Made by a program: the position numbers and the translations under genes. 64,000 nucleotides of DNA. Origin: an uncultured Collinsella sp. (GTDB lineage Bacteria; Actinomycetota; Coriobacteriia; Coriobacteriales; Coriobacteriaceae). This document shows positions 49,843 to 58,184 of the stretch, piece by piece. The stretch spans positions 1 through 64,000 of the forward strand of contig CATYSO010000004.1 of the NCBI GenBank assembly GCA_958412345.1, in the 5' to 3' direction. How positions within the stretch are numbered: position 1 is the stretch's first letter; each line of letters begins with the position of its first letter. The notes beneath the pieces are model-generated. The model had not been told where the DNA came from and searched no databases. It saw only the letters and a program-made list of their open reading frames with translations.

Positions 49843-50640
49843 TTACTCAGGGCGGGCGCGATGGCGCTCAATCCAGTCCACAGCAAAGTCGACGAGCTCG
49901 CGCTGGCGCATAAAGCGGATTGTCCCGTTGCCGAGCGGCGCCGTGCGAACTGTGCATTCACGCTCAAAAGCAGCGCCGATCTCGTCGAAATCCTCGCCGT
50001 CGACATAGAGCGTGCGGTATTCCTTCCACACGCGCTGGCCGTTTTCCATGATCGCGCTGTGCTCCACGCAGTCGTGCTTTCCCGGGTATTGCGCGCGGGC
50101 ATCCGCCAAATGCAGGGATGTGTTCTTGTCGTAGCCCACGCCCACGAGCAGCACATAGCCGTCCAAATCGTACAGGCGCGCGATGGGCGATCCGTCGCCA
50201 AAGATGTTGCTCAGGTCGTGGTTTTCCGTCAAGAGCTGCACTCGCGGGCCGTTTGCCGCCACCGAACGCGCCGGGTGGTCGCTGCGGAGCGTGCCCGGCC
50301 ACGTGCGGAACATCTCGGCAACGGCCCCCATCGTATTGGCAGGCGTGATGCGTTTGTCATAAGCTGGCCAGTTATCGCGGATCAGCTGCCACCACTCTTG
50401 CGGCTCCTGCCAATGGACGCCGCTCGCCGGATCCAAGTTTTTCCATGACTGCGTCGGCATCATGATGGTGCCGGTCTCGCCCACCGTCTGGAGCAGCGCC
50501 TCGATCACCGGTTGCGCGCCGCCGCACACATATCCAAGCGAGCTGAGCGAGCAATGGACCATTACCGTCTGCCCCGAGCACATTCCAACGGCAGAAAGCG
50601 CATCGAGGACATCCTGCTTGAGTACGATTTGTCGGTCCAT
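49843..50640 (-). CDS. AAC(3) family N-acetyltransferase
   Basis: This 265-residue protein has the antibiotic acetyltransferase fold: MVHCSLSSLGYVCGGAQPV (about 27-45), a MMPTQSWKN loop, TPANTMGAVAEMFRTWPG (about 98-115) and RSDHPARSVAANG (about 118-130) with the catalytic His. It is nearest to chromosomal YokD-like members whose natural substrate is uncertain, so resistance should not be assumed. AAAGGA precedes the ATG. Confidence 0.88.
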   Translation of the reverse strand: MDRQIVLKQDVLDALSAVGMCSGQTVMVHCSLSSLGYVCGGAQPVIEALLQTVGETGTIMMPTQSWKNLDPASGVHWQEPQEWWQLIRDNWPAYDKRITPANTMGAVAEMFRTWPGTLRSDHPARSVAANGPRVQLLTENHDLSNIFGDGSPIARLYDLDGYVLLVGVGYDKNTSLHLADARAQYPGKHDCVEHSAIMENGQRVWKEYRTLYVDGEDFDEIGAAFERECTVRTAPLGNGTIRFMRQRELVDFAVDWIERHRARPE

Positions 50641-50727
50641 TGCCGTTCCTTTCTATTTCTGGGTCCATCTTCCCACTGTTGGCGGCCGAAAATGATCCGT
50701 TTTCCTCCGTCCCCGAGGGATCATTTT

Positions 50728-51687
50728 TTAGTACTTGAAGAAGCCCTCGCCCGAGCTTTCGCCCAACTTACCTTCGTCGAGCATCTTCTTGAGGACGGAC
50801 GCCATAGCCTTAAAGTTGTAGGGCATCATCATCTTTTTAAGCAGCGGACTCACCAGGCCCGGGACCTTTTGATACTGCATGACGATGTTGTAGGCCGTCT
50901 GGATGCCCACGGTATCGAACACACGGAACGGGCCCTTGGGAGCGCCGGTGCCGCGCGTCCATGCGAGGTCGATGCTCTTGGGATCGCTGACGCCCGAGAC
51001 ATACAGGTCGAGGCCCGAGAGCAGCCACGGCACCAACATGGAGTTAAGCAGGTAGCCGTTCTTTTCCTTGTTGACGGGAAGCGCCAGCATGCGGATGTCG
51101 TTGGCAAAGTCGACGAGCTCGTCAAAGTAGCGCTTGTCGGTTTGGTCCTGCGCCATGACCTCGGTCATGTTGTTCTTCCAGATGGAGTTGGCAAAGTGCA
51201 GTGACAGGTATTTCTCGGGACGCCCAGTGTACTTGGCAAAGGTGCTCGGCAGCAGTGTGGAGGAGTTGGTCACGATGACGGTCTTTTGCGGCAGGACCGG
51301 GGCGAGTTTCTTGTAGAAGTCGATCTTTGCCTGGGTGTCCTCGGCCATGGACTCGATGACCAGGTCGGCGTCGGCCACGGCTTTGGCAAGGTCGAGCTCC
51401 AGCTTGAGCGTGGAGTAAGCGCGCTCGACGGCGGCAAGCGCTGCGTCCTTATCGAAGGGCTGATCACTATCGGCGATACCGGCGCACCACTCGCCCGTAC
51501 CGTCCGCCATGCCCTCGATGGCCGCGATGTATTCCTCGCGCACATGGTCAATCTTGGGCTGGGTGCGGCCGATGCTGCCCTCGCTGCGTAGCCAAATCGT
51601 TACGTCAAAGCCGCAGTAGGCAGCCTGGAAGGCAATCTGGCTTCCCAGCACGCCGCCGCCGGCAACGCAAACGCTCTTGTAGCTCAT
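50728..51687 (-). CDS. 3-hydroxyacyl-CoA dehydrogenase
   Basis: This 319-residue protein has the NAD-binding N-terminal domain VCVAGGGVLGSQIAFQAAYC (about 6-25), TNSSTLLPSTFAKYTGRPEK, a catalytic-His region LSLHFANSIWKNNMTEVM (about 140-157) and the C-terminal helical domain ending LGESSGEGFFKY. It would oxidise 3-hydroxyacyl-CoA with NAD in fatty acid or butyrate-type metabolism. The start is the ATG at 51687 (MSYKSV). The neighbouring dehydratase activase suggests a shared role in acyl-CoA fermentation. Confidence 0.9.
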   Translation of the reverse strand: MSYKSVCVAGGGVLGSQIAFQAAYCGFDVTIWLRSEGSIGRTQPKIDHVREEYIAAIEGMADGTGEWCAGIADSDQPFDKDAALAAVERAYSTLKLELDLAKAVADADLVIESMAEDTQAKIDFYKKLAPVLPQKTVIVTNSSTLLPSTFAKYTGRPEKYLSLHFANSIWKNNMTEVMAQDQTDKRYFDELVDFANDIRMLALPVNKEKNGYLLNSMLVPWLLSGLDLYVSGVSDPKSIDLAWTRGTGAPKGPFRVFDTVGIQTAYNIVMQYQKVPGLVSPLLKKMMMPYNFKAMASVLKKMLDEGKLGESSGEGFFKY

Positions 51688-51855
51688 AGGAACAGTCCTC
51701 TCTTGCGTAATTCCATAGATGTGCATTTATTCAACCGTATGGAGGTCGCACGCCGGGGGCGGGTTCTCTAAACGGACGATATTTTGCGGCGAACGGATAC
51801 ATCTGTTCATTATCTCAGAGTTCTAAAGGGCATTTTGCGTGCCGTTGGACCGTCG

Positions 51856-51988
51856 TTTTCGGAAGTATGCGGCAAATTCTGGAACCCCCGAGCACACCCC
51901 CGTTTTTCGAATATAAAACCGCAGGTACAGAGCCTGGATATACCCGGTGTGATCGGCCTATTCAGATTTTGCCGCATACTTCCGAAAT
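51856..51988. repeat. 133-bp element with inverted TTTCGGAAGTATGCGGCAAA arms
   Basis: The 20-nt arm TTTCGGAAGTATGCGGCAAA at 51857-51876 and its exact complement at 51968-51987 extend inward as (A)TTCTG. A single degenerate arm recurs at 49789-49818. There is no open frame within. Confidence 0.65.
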
Positions 51989-52048
51989 CCAAGCTCGCAG
52001 GAGGCTGCAGCCATGGCATTTACGCAACATATGTTCAACAAAAACGGG

Positions 52049-52071
52049 TGGTAGCCAGCACGGCTACCACC
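52049..52071 (-). terminator. Terminator of the activase gene
   Basis: GTGGTAGCC and GGCTACCAC form a 9-bp stem around AGCAC. The minus strand continues CCGTTTTTG. It lies 34 nt past the stop at 52105. Confidence 0.75.
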
Positions 52072-52104
52072 CGTTTGTCTCATATCCGGCTCGAAGTAGG
52101 CCAA

Positions 52105-55100
52105 CTACTTCTTGATGCCGCGTCCCAGGCGCTTGGCGACCGACGCCACGGCCTCCTCGCTGGCCGGCCCGCAGCTCACGCAGCCGTCATGGGCACGCAT
52201 CTGGCCGGTGACCTCATCCATCGCGAGCGGCGCCACCTTCTCGAGCTTAAAGCCCTTACCGGCGCGCATGTTCTCCTTGGCCACGCTGATCATGAGCTTA
52301 ATGCGGTTGAGCTGGTTGACCTCGGACGCACCGGGATCGTAGTCCACCGCGACGATGTTGCTCTCGGGGTGCTGACGGCGCAGCTCCTTGATCACGGCCT
52401 TGCCTACCACGTGGTTGGGCAGGCACGCGAAGGGCTGCGTGCAGATGATGTTGGGCGCGCCGTGGTCAATCAGGTCGAGCATCTCCGCCGTGAGCAGCCA
52501 GCCCTCGCCCATGTTGTTGCACACCGAAAGCACCGTACGAGCCTTATCGGCCATGGTGCCGATGCGCTCGGGCGCCTCAAAGCGCTCGGACTTCTCGAGC
52601 AGCTCCTCCACCGGCGTGCGCATCCAGTCCACGAGCTTGATGAGCGCCTGCATGCCCGCACGCGTCGTAGCAGAGCTGCCCAACTCGTCCTTCTGCAGCT
52701 CGGCGTTGCTCATGGAGTACAGGAAGAAGTCGAGCAGGCCTGGCACCACGGCCTCGCAGCCCTCGCGCTCGATAACGTCGACCACGTGGTTGTTGGCCGT
52801 AGGGTGGAACTTGACCAGGATCTCGCCGACCACGCCCACGCGCGGCTTGGTGCCCTCGCCCACGAGCGGCATGGTGTCGAACGCGCGGATGGCCTCGCGG
52901 CACAGCTTGGTGTAGTTGTGGCGGTTGAACTTGGGCGCCAGCTTGCGGGCGCGCGCCATGTACTCCTCGTAGAGCGCGTTGGCGGCACCGGGCGTTGCCT
53001 CGTACGGGCGGCAACGATAGAGCATCTGCATCATCACGTCGCCAAAGAGCACCGCGTAGACTGCCTGTTTAAGCAGCGCCGGCGTAATCTTAAAGCCGGG
53101 GTTGTCCTCGCCGAGCGCCACGGCCGAAAGCGAGATTACCGGGATCTCGGGGTGGCCGCTCTCGCGCAGGGCCTTACGGATGAGCGCGATGTAGTTGGTG
53201 GCACGGCAGCCGCCGCCGGTCTGGCTGATGACCACGGCCGTCTTGGACAGGTCGTACCGACCGCTCTCGATGGCCTCCATGATCTGACCCGTCACCAGGA
53301 TCGACGGATAGCAGATGTCGTTGTTCACGTAGCGTAGACCGGCCTCGACGGCATCGTGGTCGGTCGAGGGCAGCAGCTCCAAGTTGTAGCCGGCACCGCG
53401 GAACACCTCTTTGACCAGGTCAAAGTGAATCGGTGCCATCTGCGGGCACAGAATGGTGTAGCCCTCCTCGCGCATCTGCTCGGTAAAGGGCACCTTGGGC
53501 CACGCGGTCGAAGCACTCTCGCGCTGCGCCTCAAACGTGTACTTGCGGCTCGCGAACGCGGGGGCATCCGTGGAGGGCGTCACCGGCGCGGCATCGCCCT
53601 GCTCGTAGGCCTCGCCCGCGGCCGTGGCCTCGGCCAAGCGCTCGGCCTCCTGGTCCTTGAGCGCGGCCATGAGCGAGCGGATGCGGATGCGCGCGGCACC
53701 CAGGTTGGACACCTCGTCGATCTTGAGCACGGTGTAGATCTTGCCGCTGGCCTCAAGGATTTCCTGCACCTGGTCGGTGGTCAGGGCGTCCAAGCCGCAG
53801 CCGAAGGAGTTGAGCTGAATCAGGTCCAAATCGTTGCGCATCGTCACAAAACGGGCGACGGCGTACAGGCGGCTGTGGTACATCCACTGGTCGACGACGC
53901 GGATGGGGCGCTCGGGCTTCACGAGATGCGCGAGCGAATCCTCGGTAAAGACCGCAAAGCCAAAGCTCGAGATAAGCTCGGGCAGGGCATGGTTGATCTC
54001 GGGGTCGTTATGGTAGGGGCGGCCGGCGAGCACGATGCCGTGGCCACCGTGGTCCTCGACCCACTTAAGAGCCTCCTCGCCCATGGTCTGGATATCCTCG
54101 TGGAAGCGCGCGTCTGCCTCGTAGGCGGCGTTGACGGCGGCATCAACCTCGGAGCGCGTGATTTTAGGACCGCGCACGCGACCGCGACCGGCCTCAGCAT
54201 CGGCCACGCGGTCGACGGCGAGCACCTGGTACAGGCGGCGCTTGAGCTCGGTCTTGTCATGATAGGGCACAAACGGATACAGGAACTCGATGTTCTGCTC
54301 GCGGATCTCGTCGACGTTGAGCGCCAGCGCCGTGGGGTAGCTCATGACGATGGGGCAGTTATAGCAGTTGCCAGCCGTCGGGTCCTCTTTGCGCTCCCAG
54401 CGCACGCACGGCATCCAGATGAAGTCGACGTCACGGTCGATGAGGTTCATCACGTGGCCGTGGCTCATCTTGGCCGGGTAGCACACGCTCTCGGACGGCA
54501 TGGACTCGATGCCCGCCTGGTAGGTCTTTTTGCTCGACTGGTCGGACAGCTGCACGCTAAAGCCTAGGCGCGTAAAGAACGCGTGCCAGAAGGGGTAGTT
54601 CTCGTACATGTTGAGTGCGCGCGGGATGCCCACGGTGCCGCGCGGGGCCTCGTCGGGGCTCAGCACCTCGCGGTTAAAGAGCAGCTCGTTTTTCTTTTTG
54701 AAGAGGTTGGGGGCCTCGGTCTTCTGCTTTTTGTGGCCGGCACCCTTCTCGCAGCGGTTGCCGGTGATAAAGCGCCTGCCGCCGCCAAAGTCGTTGACGG
54801 TGAGCTGGCAGTTGTTGGAGCAACGGCCGCAGCGGACATGCTTTTGCGTCACGGTGAGGTGCGCGATGTCTTCGGCAGAAAGGATGGTCGAGACGCCGTC
54901 AGCGCCGGCGCGATCGCGGGCGAGCAGGGCGGCACCGTAGGCACCCATGCAGCCAGCGATATCGGGCCGCACGGCATGAACGCCGGTGAGCTGCTCAAAC
55001 GCGCGCAGCGTGGCATCGGACATAAAGGTGCCACCCTGGACGATCACCTGGCTGCCAATCTCCTTGGGGTCGCGCAGCTTAATAACCTTAAACAGGGCGT

Positions 55101-56895
55101 TCTTGATGACGGAGTAGGACAGGCCGGCCGCGATGTCGCCCACCGTGGCGCCTTCCTTTTGCGCCTGCTTGACGCGCGAGTTCATAAAGACCGTGCAGCG
55201 GCTGCCCAGGTCGACGGGGGCCTTGGCGTGGATGGCGGCGTCGGCAAACGCGCGCACGTCCATGTTCATGGAGACGGCGAAGCTCTCGATAAAGCTTCCA
55301 CAGCCCGACGAGCAAGCCTCGTTGAGCATGATGTGCTCGATCACACCGTCCTTGACGCGCAGGCACTTCATATCCTGGCCGCCAATGTCCAGAATAAACT
55401 CGACACCGGGCAGGAACGCCTTGGCGCCGCGCAGGTGCGCGACGGTCTCGATCTCGCCGGAGTCGGCCTTGAGGGCCTCGATGAGCAGCGCCTCGCCATA
55501 GCCCGTGGTGGTCACGTGGCCGATGGTGCAACCGGCGGGGATGTGGTTGTAGAAATCGGCCATGATGACCTTGGCCGTACCCAGGATGTCACCGTTGTTG
55601 TTGCCATACCAGGTGTGCAGCAGCTGGCCGTCCTCGCCCACGAGCGCGGCCTTCATGGTGGTAGAGCCGGCGTCGATGCCGATGAACACGCGGCCGGTGT
55701 AGCCGTCGAGCTTGCCCTTGGGGACGACCTCGGTGTCGTGGCGGCTCTTGAACTCGGCGAAGTCATCGTCGGTGGCAAAGAGCGGGTCCAGGCGCTCGAC
55801 CTCGGCACCCTGCGTGTCACCCAGGCTATCGATGGCATCGATGAGCTGCGGGAACGAGCTGAGCTTGTTGGACTCGTGCGCCATGGCGGCGCCGCTCGCC
55901 ACAAACAGGTGGGCGTTTTGGGGCACGATGCGGTGCTCCTCGTCCAGGTTGAGCGTGAGGTAGAATCGGTGACGCAGCTCTGAGAGGTACTGCAGCGGGC
56001 CGCCCAGGAAGGCGACGTTGCCGCGGATGGGACGGCCGCACGCCAGGCCCGAGATGGTCTGGGTCACGACGGCCTGGAAAATAGACGCAGCGACGTCCTC
56101 GGGGCGGGCGCCCTCGTTGAGCAGCGGCTGCACGTCGGTCTTGGCAAAGACGCCGCAGCGGCTGGCGATGGGATAGATGGTGGTGGCGTTGGCCGCGAGC
56201 TCGTTAAGGCCGCTCGCGTCGGTGTGCAGCAGGGTCGCCATCTGGTCGATGAACGCGCCCGTGCCGCCGGCGCAGGTACCGTTCATGCGCTGCTCGATGC
56301 CGTTGTCGAAGTAAATGATCTTGGCGTCCTCGCCGCCGAGCTCGATGGCGACGTCGGTTGCCGGGATGAGGGTCTCGACGGCGCGCTTACTGGCGATGAC
56401 CTCCTGGACAAACTCCAGGTCGAGCCACTGGGACAACAGCAGACCGCCCGAGCCAGTGATAGCGCAGGTCATCTGAGCCGTCGGCAGCACAGTCGCGGCG
56501 CCCTCGAACAGGTCGCGGGCGCAGGCGCGGACGTCGGTGTGGTGGCGCTGGTACTTGGCGTAGACGATCTGGTTATCGTCGTTGAGCACGGCGAGCTTGA
56601 CGGTGGTGGAGCCCACGTCGATGCCCAGGTGCAGGTTGCCACAGGCGGCCTCGGGGTTGAAGATCGCGCCTTCGGGGGCGGCTGCGGCGGTGGCGGCCAC
56701 GGGCTCGGCAACGCCGGACGTGGCTGCATCGGCGGCGAGCGTCTCCCCTGCCGTATTCTTGGCTTCGGCAACTGCCTCGGCGACTTTCTCGGCAGCGGCG
56801 GTCGCGGCCTTCTGTGCGGCGTCTGCCATGGCGGGCACGGCCTCGCGCGCGGCAGCGACCATGCGGTCCTTAATGCCTTCGACGAGTTTGCTCAT
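52105..56895 (-). CDS. Giant acyl-CoA dehydratase activase-related protein (BcrAD/BadFG + DUF2229)
   Basis: At 1596 residues this is a fusion of two ASKHA ATPase domains of the 2-hydroxyacyl-CoA dehydratase activator family, plus a DUF2229/HgdB-like half. Domain 1: HLGIDVGSTTVKLAVL (about 89) and NGTCAGGTGAFIDQM. Domain 2: IGIDAGSTTMKAALV (about 402), DIGGQDMKCLR and NEACSSGCGSFIESFA, with the Cys for the bridging 4Fe-4S. Then RCGRCSNNCQLTV (about 715), and GIPRALNMYENYPFWHAFF (about 770), SESVCYPAKM and GNCYNCPIVMS, rich in Cys. Activators deliver one electron per ATP to a dehydratase; no hgdA/B genes adjoin. The first 85 residues are an Ala-rich extension. Confidence 0.88.
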   Translation of the reverse strand: MSKLVEGIKDRMVAAAREAVPAMADAAQKAATAAAEKVAEAVAEAKNTAGETLAADAATSGVAEPVAATAAAAPEGAIFNPEAACGNLHLGIDVGSTTVKLAVLNDDNQIVYAKYQRHHTDVRACARDLFEGAATVLPTAQMTCAITGSGGLLLSQWLDLEFVQEVIASKRAVETLIPATDVAIELGGEDAKIIYFDNGIEQRMNGTCAGGTGAFIDQMATLLHTDASGLNELAANATTIYPIASRCGVFAKTDVQPLLNEGARPEDVAASIFQAVVTQTISGLACGRPIRGNVAFLGGPLQYLSELRHRFYLTLNLDEEHRIVPQNAHLFVASGAAMAHESNKLSSFPQLIDAIDSLGDTQGAEVERLDPLFATDDDFAEFKSRHDTEVVPKGKLDGYTGRVFIGIDAGSTTMKAALVGEDGQLLHTWYGNNNGDILGTAKVIMADFYNHIPAGCTIGHVTTTGYGEALLIEALKADSGEIETVAHLRGAKAFLPGVEFILDIGGQDMKCLRVKDGVIEHIMLNEACSSGCGSFIESFAVSMNMDVRAFADAAIHAKAPVDLGSRCTVFMNSRVKQAQKEGATVGDIAAGLSYSVIKNALFKVIKLRDPKEIGSQVIVQGGTFMSDATLRAFEQLTGVHAVRPDIAGCMGAYGAALLARDRAGADGVSTILSAEDIAHLTVTQKHVRCGRCSNNCQLTVNDFGGGRRFITGNRCEKGAGHKKQKTEAPNLFKKKNELLFNREVLSPDEAPRGTVGIPRALNMYENYPFWHAFFTRLGFSVQLSDQSSKKTYQAGIESMPSESVCYPAKMSHGHVMNLIDRDVDFIWMPCVRWERKEDPTAGNCYNCPIVMSYPTALALNVDEIREQNIEFLYPFVPYHDKTELKRRLYQVLAVDRVADAEAGRGRVRGPKITRSEVDAAVNAAYEADARFHEDIQTMGEEALKWVEDHGGHGIVLAGRPYHNDPEINHALPELISSFGFAVFTEDSLAHLVKPERPIRVVDQWMYHSRLYAVARFVTMRNDLDLIQLNSFGCGLDALTTDQVQEILEASGKIYTVLKIDEVSNLGAARIRIRSLMAALKDQEAERLAEATAAGEAYEQGDAAPVTPSTDAPAFASRKYTFEAQRESASTAWPKVPFTEQMREEGYTILCPQMAPIHFDLVKEVFRGAGYNLELLPSTDHDAVEAGLRYVNNDICYPSILVTGQIMEAIESGRYDLSKTAVVISQTGGGCRATNYIALIRKALRESGHPEIPVISLSAVALGEDNPGFKITPALLKQAVYAVLFGDVMMQMLYRCRPYEATPGAANALYEEYMARARKLAPKFNRHNYTKLCREAIRAFDTMPLVGEGTKPRVGVVGEILVKFHPTANNHVVDVIEREGCEAVVPGLLDFFLYSMSNAELQKDELGSSATTRAGMQALIKLVDWMRTPVEELLEKSERFEAPERIGTMADKARTVLSVCNNMGEGWLLTAEMLDLIDHGAPNIICTQPFACLPNHVVGKAVIKELRRQHPESNIVAVDYDPGASEVNQLNRIKLMISVAKENMRAGKGFKLEKVAPLAMDEVTGQMRAHDGCVSCGPASEEAVASVAKRLGRGIKK

Positions 56896-56907
56896 CTGTT
56901 TCTCCTC

Positions 56908-57618
56908 TTAGTTGTTGGACTCGACGGTTGCGGCGGTGTCGACCGCGTCCTCGAGCTGCAGGTTCAATAGCTTCATGCCGTATTCCGGCACGTTGATATC
57001 GATGGGTTGGCCATACAGGTCGCCAGGGCGCACAAAGGCGATGACCGTCATGATGCGTGCCATGGTCTCGGGTGATTCGGCAAGGCCGCGCTCAAACCAG
57101 CGTTGGAGCAGGCCGACCTCGGCGCTTACGACGTAGGTGACGTAGTAGTCAAAGAATGTACCCAGGGCCAGACCCAAAATGCCTGTTTGTGCACGCGGAG
57201 TTACGGCTTCGCGCGCGGTGTCGATGATCTTTTTAATGAAGGCTTGATCGCCGCCAGGGCCCAGCAGCGAACCGATGAGGTCACGGTTGGCAGCGAGATA
57301 GCGCAGCAACTCAACCGAGCCGGGCGCCGGCTCGAGCTCATCGATATTTTGGTAAAGATCGGGCAGTTGAGCTGCGGTGATGAACTCAACGCGCTCGCGG
57401 ATCTCGACCAGTAGATCGTCCTCGATTTGATTGATAAAGTCAGGGATATCGCGATAGTGCGAATAGAACGTGCGGCGTGTGAGGCCGGCACGCTCGGTGA
57501 GCGACGCGACGTTAATGCGCGAAAGGTCGCCGCTCTCCGCAAGCTCGCTGGCAAGCGCCTGGCGAAGGGCACGCTGCGAACGAAGGGACCGGCGGTCGCA
57601 TTTCTCGAGCTGGGACAA
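56908..57618 (-). CDS. TetR family transcriptional regulator
   Basis: This 236-residue regulator has an N-terminal helix-turn-helix (about 25-55: INVASLTERAGLTRRTFYSHY) and an all-helical C-terminal ligand/dimer domain. It starts at TTG (57618) with AAGGAGG upstream and ends 12 nt before the giant activase, so both form one operon. The dyads at 57641-57684 in its promoter suggest autorepression and control of the activase. The ligand is unknown; acyl-CoA is a guess from context. Confidence 0.88.
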   Translation of the reverse strand: MSQLEKCDRRSLRSQRALRQALASELAESGDLSRINVASLTERAGLTRRTFYSHYRDIPDFINQIEDDLLVEIRERVEFITAAQLPDLYQNIDELEPAPGSVELLRYLAANRDLIGSLLGPGGDQAFIKKIIDTAREAVTPRAQTGILGLALGTFFDYYVTYVVSAEVGLLQRWFERGLAESPETMARIMTVIAFVRPGDLYGQPIDINVPEYGMKLLNLQLEDAVDTAATVESNN

Positions 57619-57640
57619 GCGTCCTCCTTGTTACTCAGCC

Positions 57641-57684
57641 TGTGCGCTATTGCACAGTGCGAGTATTATTGCACACCGTGTGCA
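57641..57684. promoter_or_regulatory. Three overlapping dyads: candidate TetR operator
   Basis: TGTGCGCTATTGCACA (57641-57656), GTGCGAGTATTATTGCAC (57657-57674) and TGCACACCGTGTGCA (57670-57684) share TGTGC/GCACA half-sites. A minus-strand -10-like TAATAC lies at about 57667, so bound repressor would cover it. Confidence 0.55.
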
Positions 57685-57710
57685 TCAACACGTAAAGGCA
57701 ATATTTGGGA

Positions 57711-57745
57711 TGTGACAAAGGGACAGTCCCTTTGTCACATTCAGC
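57711..57745. repeat. GTGACAAAGGGACAGTCCCTTTGTCAC hairpin
   Basis: GTGACAAAGGGAC (57713-57725) and GTCCCTTTGTCAC (57727-57739) form a 13-bp perfect stem. Almost the same hairpin abuts the HAD stop at 58157-58183. Confidence 0.6.
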
Positions 57746-57806
57746 AGCCGCCTAGGTTGTGCCGGCTGTGGCCGATCGTGCCTAGCTTTTGAAGCGGCAT
57801 TACCGA

Positions 57807-57835
57807 TTGTCCAAAATAGCATTCATGGGTAGAAT
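57807..57835 (+). promoter_or_regulatory. Antisense promoter facing the small peptide gene
   Basis: TTGTCC (57807-57812), a 17-nt spacer and TAGAAT (57830-57835) on the plus strand. No plus-strand gene follows; transcription from about 57842 would run through the hairpin at 57890-57922 and the 3' end of the small gene. Confidence 0.6.
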
Positions 57836-57841
57836 GGTGTC

Positions 57842-57925
57842 GACGGCAACCCAAGTTCTGCTAAGCTGGGCAGCGCCGTTGCTTGGATTAAGGGGTCAAC
57901 GCCTTAGCGGCGGCGACCCCTTCTG
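57842..57925 (+). ncRNA. Candidate antisense RNA of the small peptide locus
   Basis: An inferred transcript of about 80 nt from the promoter above to the shared hairpin. It starts GACGGCA and includes GGGCAGCGCC; both segments also occur in the 5' leader of the peptide mRNA. Extent and existence are inferred from sequence only. Confidence 0.4.
57890..57922. terminator. Two-way hairpin shared by the peptide gene and its antisense RNA
   Basis: AAGGGGTC (57890-57897) pairs with GACCCCTT (57915-57922), with an inner GCC/GGC stem. It spans the stop codon of the peptide gene. U-tracts are short both ways. Confidence 0.55.
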
Positions 57926-58029
57926 TTGCGCTTCGAACGCTGCTTGAGTGCCTCGGAAAGGCCGACAAGCGCCGTGAAGAACGAGACCAAAGCGGTCAGA
58001 AGTCTCACGAAATCAATCAAATCGGTCAT
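57904..58029 (-). CDS. 41-residue hydrophobic/basic peptide, candidate type I toxin
   Basis: The peptide begins MTDLIDFVRLLTALVSFFTA, has one membrane-spanning stretch (residues 4-23), then LVGLSEALKQ and a strongly basic tail RSKRNRRGRRR. The start is the ATG at 58029, with GGGAGGTGA 6-9 nt upstream. A minus-strand TAGAAT at about 58097 could be its -10. Size, hydrophobic core and charged tail match Fst/Ldr/holin-like toxins, and an antisense promoter faces it. I know no named family for this exact sequence. Confidence 0.6.
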   Translation of the reverse strand: MTDLIDFVRLLTALVSFFTALVGLSEALKQRSKRNRRGRRR

Positions 58030-58156
58030 GGGCATCACCTCCCATCAGATGGAGGGCGCTGCCCGGCACATGGAACTGCCGTCAACGATACCGATTCTAT
58101 CAGAGCTCAGTTATATATACGAATATATGTTCGCATGCCAAGAGTGCAGGGGCTTC

Positions 58157-58183
58157 GTGACAAAGGGACTGCCCCTTTGTCAC
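58157..58183 (-). terminator. Stop-adjacent hairpin after the Cof-type HAD gene
   Basis: GTGACAAAGGG (58157-58167) pairs with CCCTTTGTCAC (58173-58183), around ACTGC. It lies one base from the TAA stop at 58185-58187. Confidence 0.6.
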
Positions 58184-58184
58184 A

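Larger units (their letters stand above)
51688..52104. other. Intergenic region with a 133-bp inverted-repeat element; no gene
   Basis: About 417 bp between the activase stop and the dehydrogenase start. It carries the element at 51856-51988 and, near the activase, GTGGTAGCCAGCACGGCTACCAC (52049-52071), a hairpin that on the minus strand ends GTGGTAGCCGTGCTGGCTACCACCCG and CGTTTTTG, a likely terminator. Confidence 0.55.

Noticed and set aside
49843..50640. Aminoglycoside resistance gene
   Set aside because: The fold fits AAC(3), but chromosomal YokD-like members often have no aminoglycoside activity and nothing here marks a mobile resistance region.
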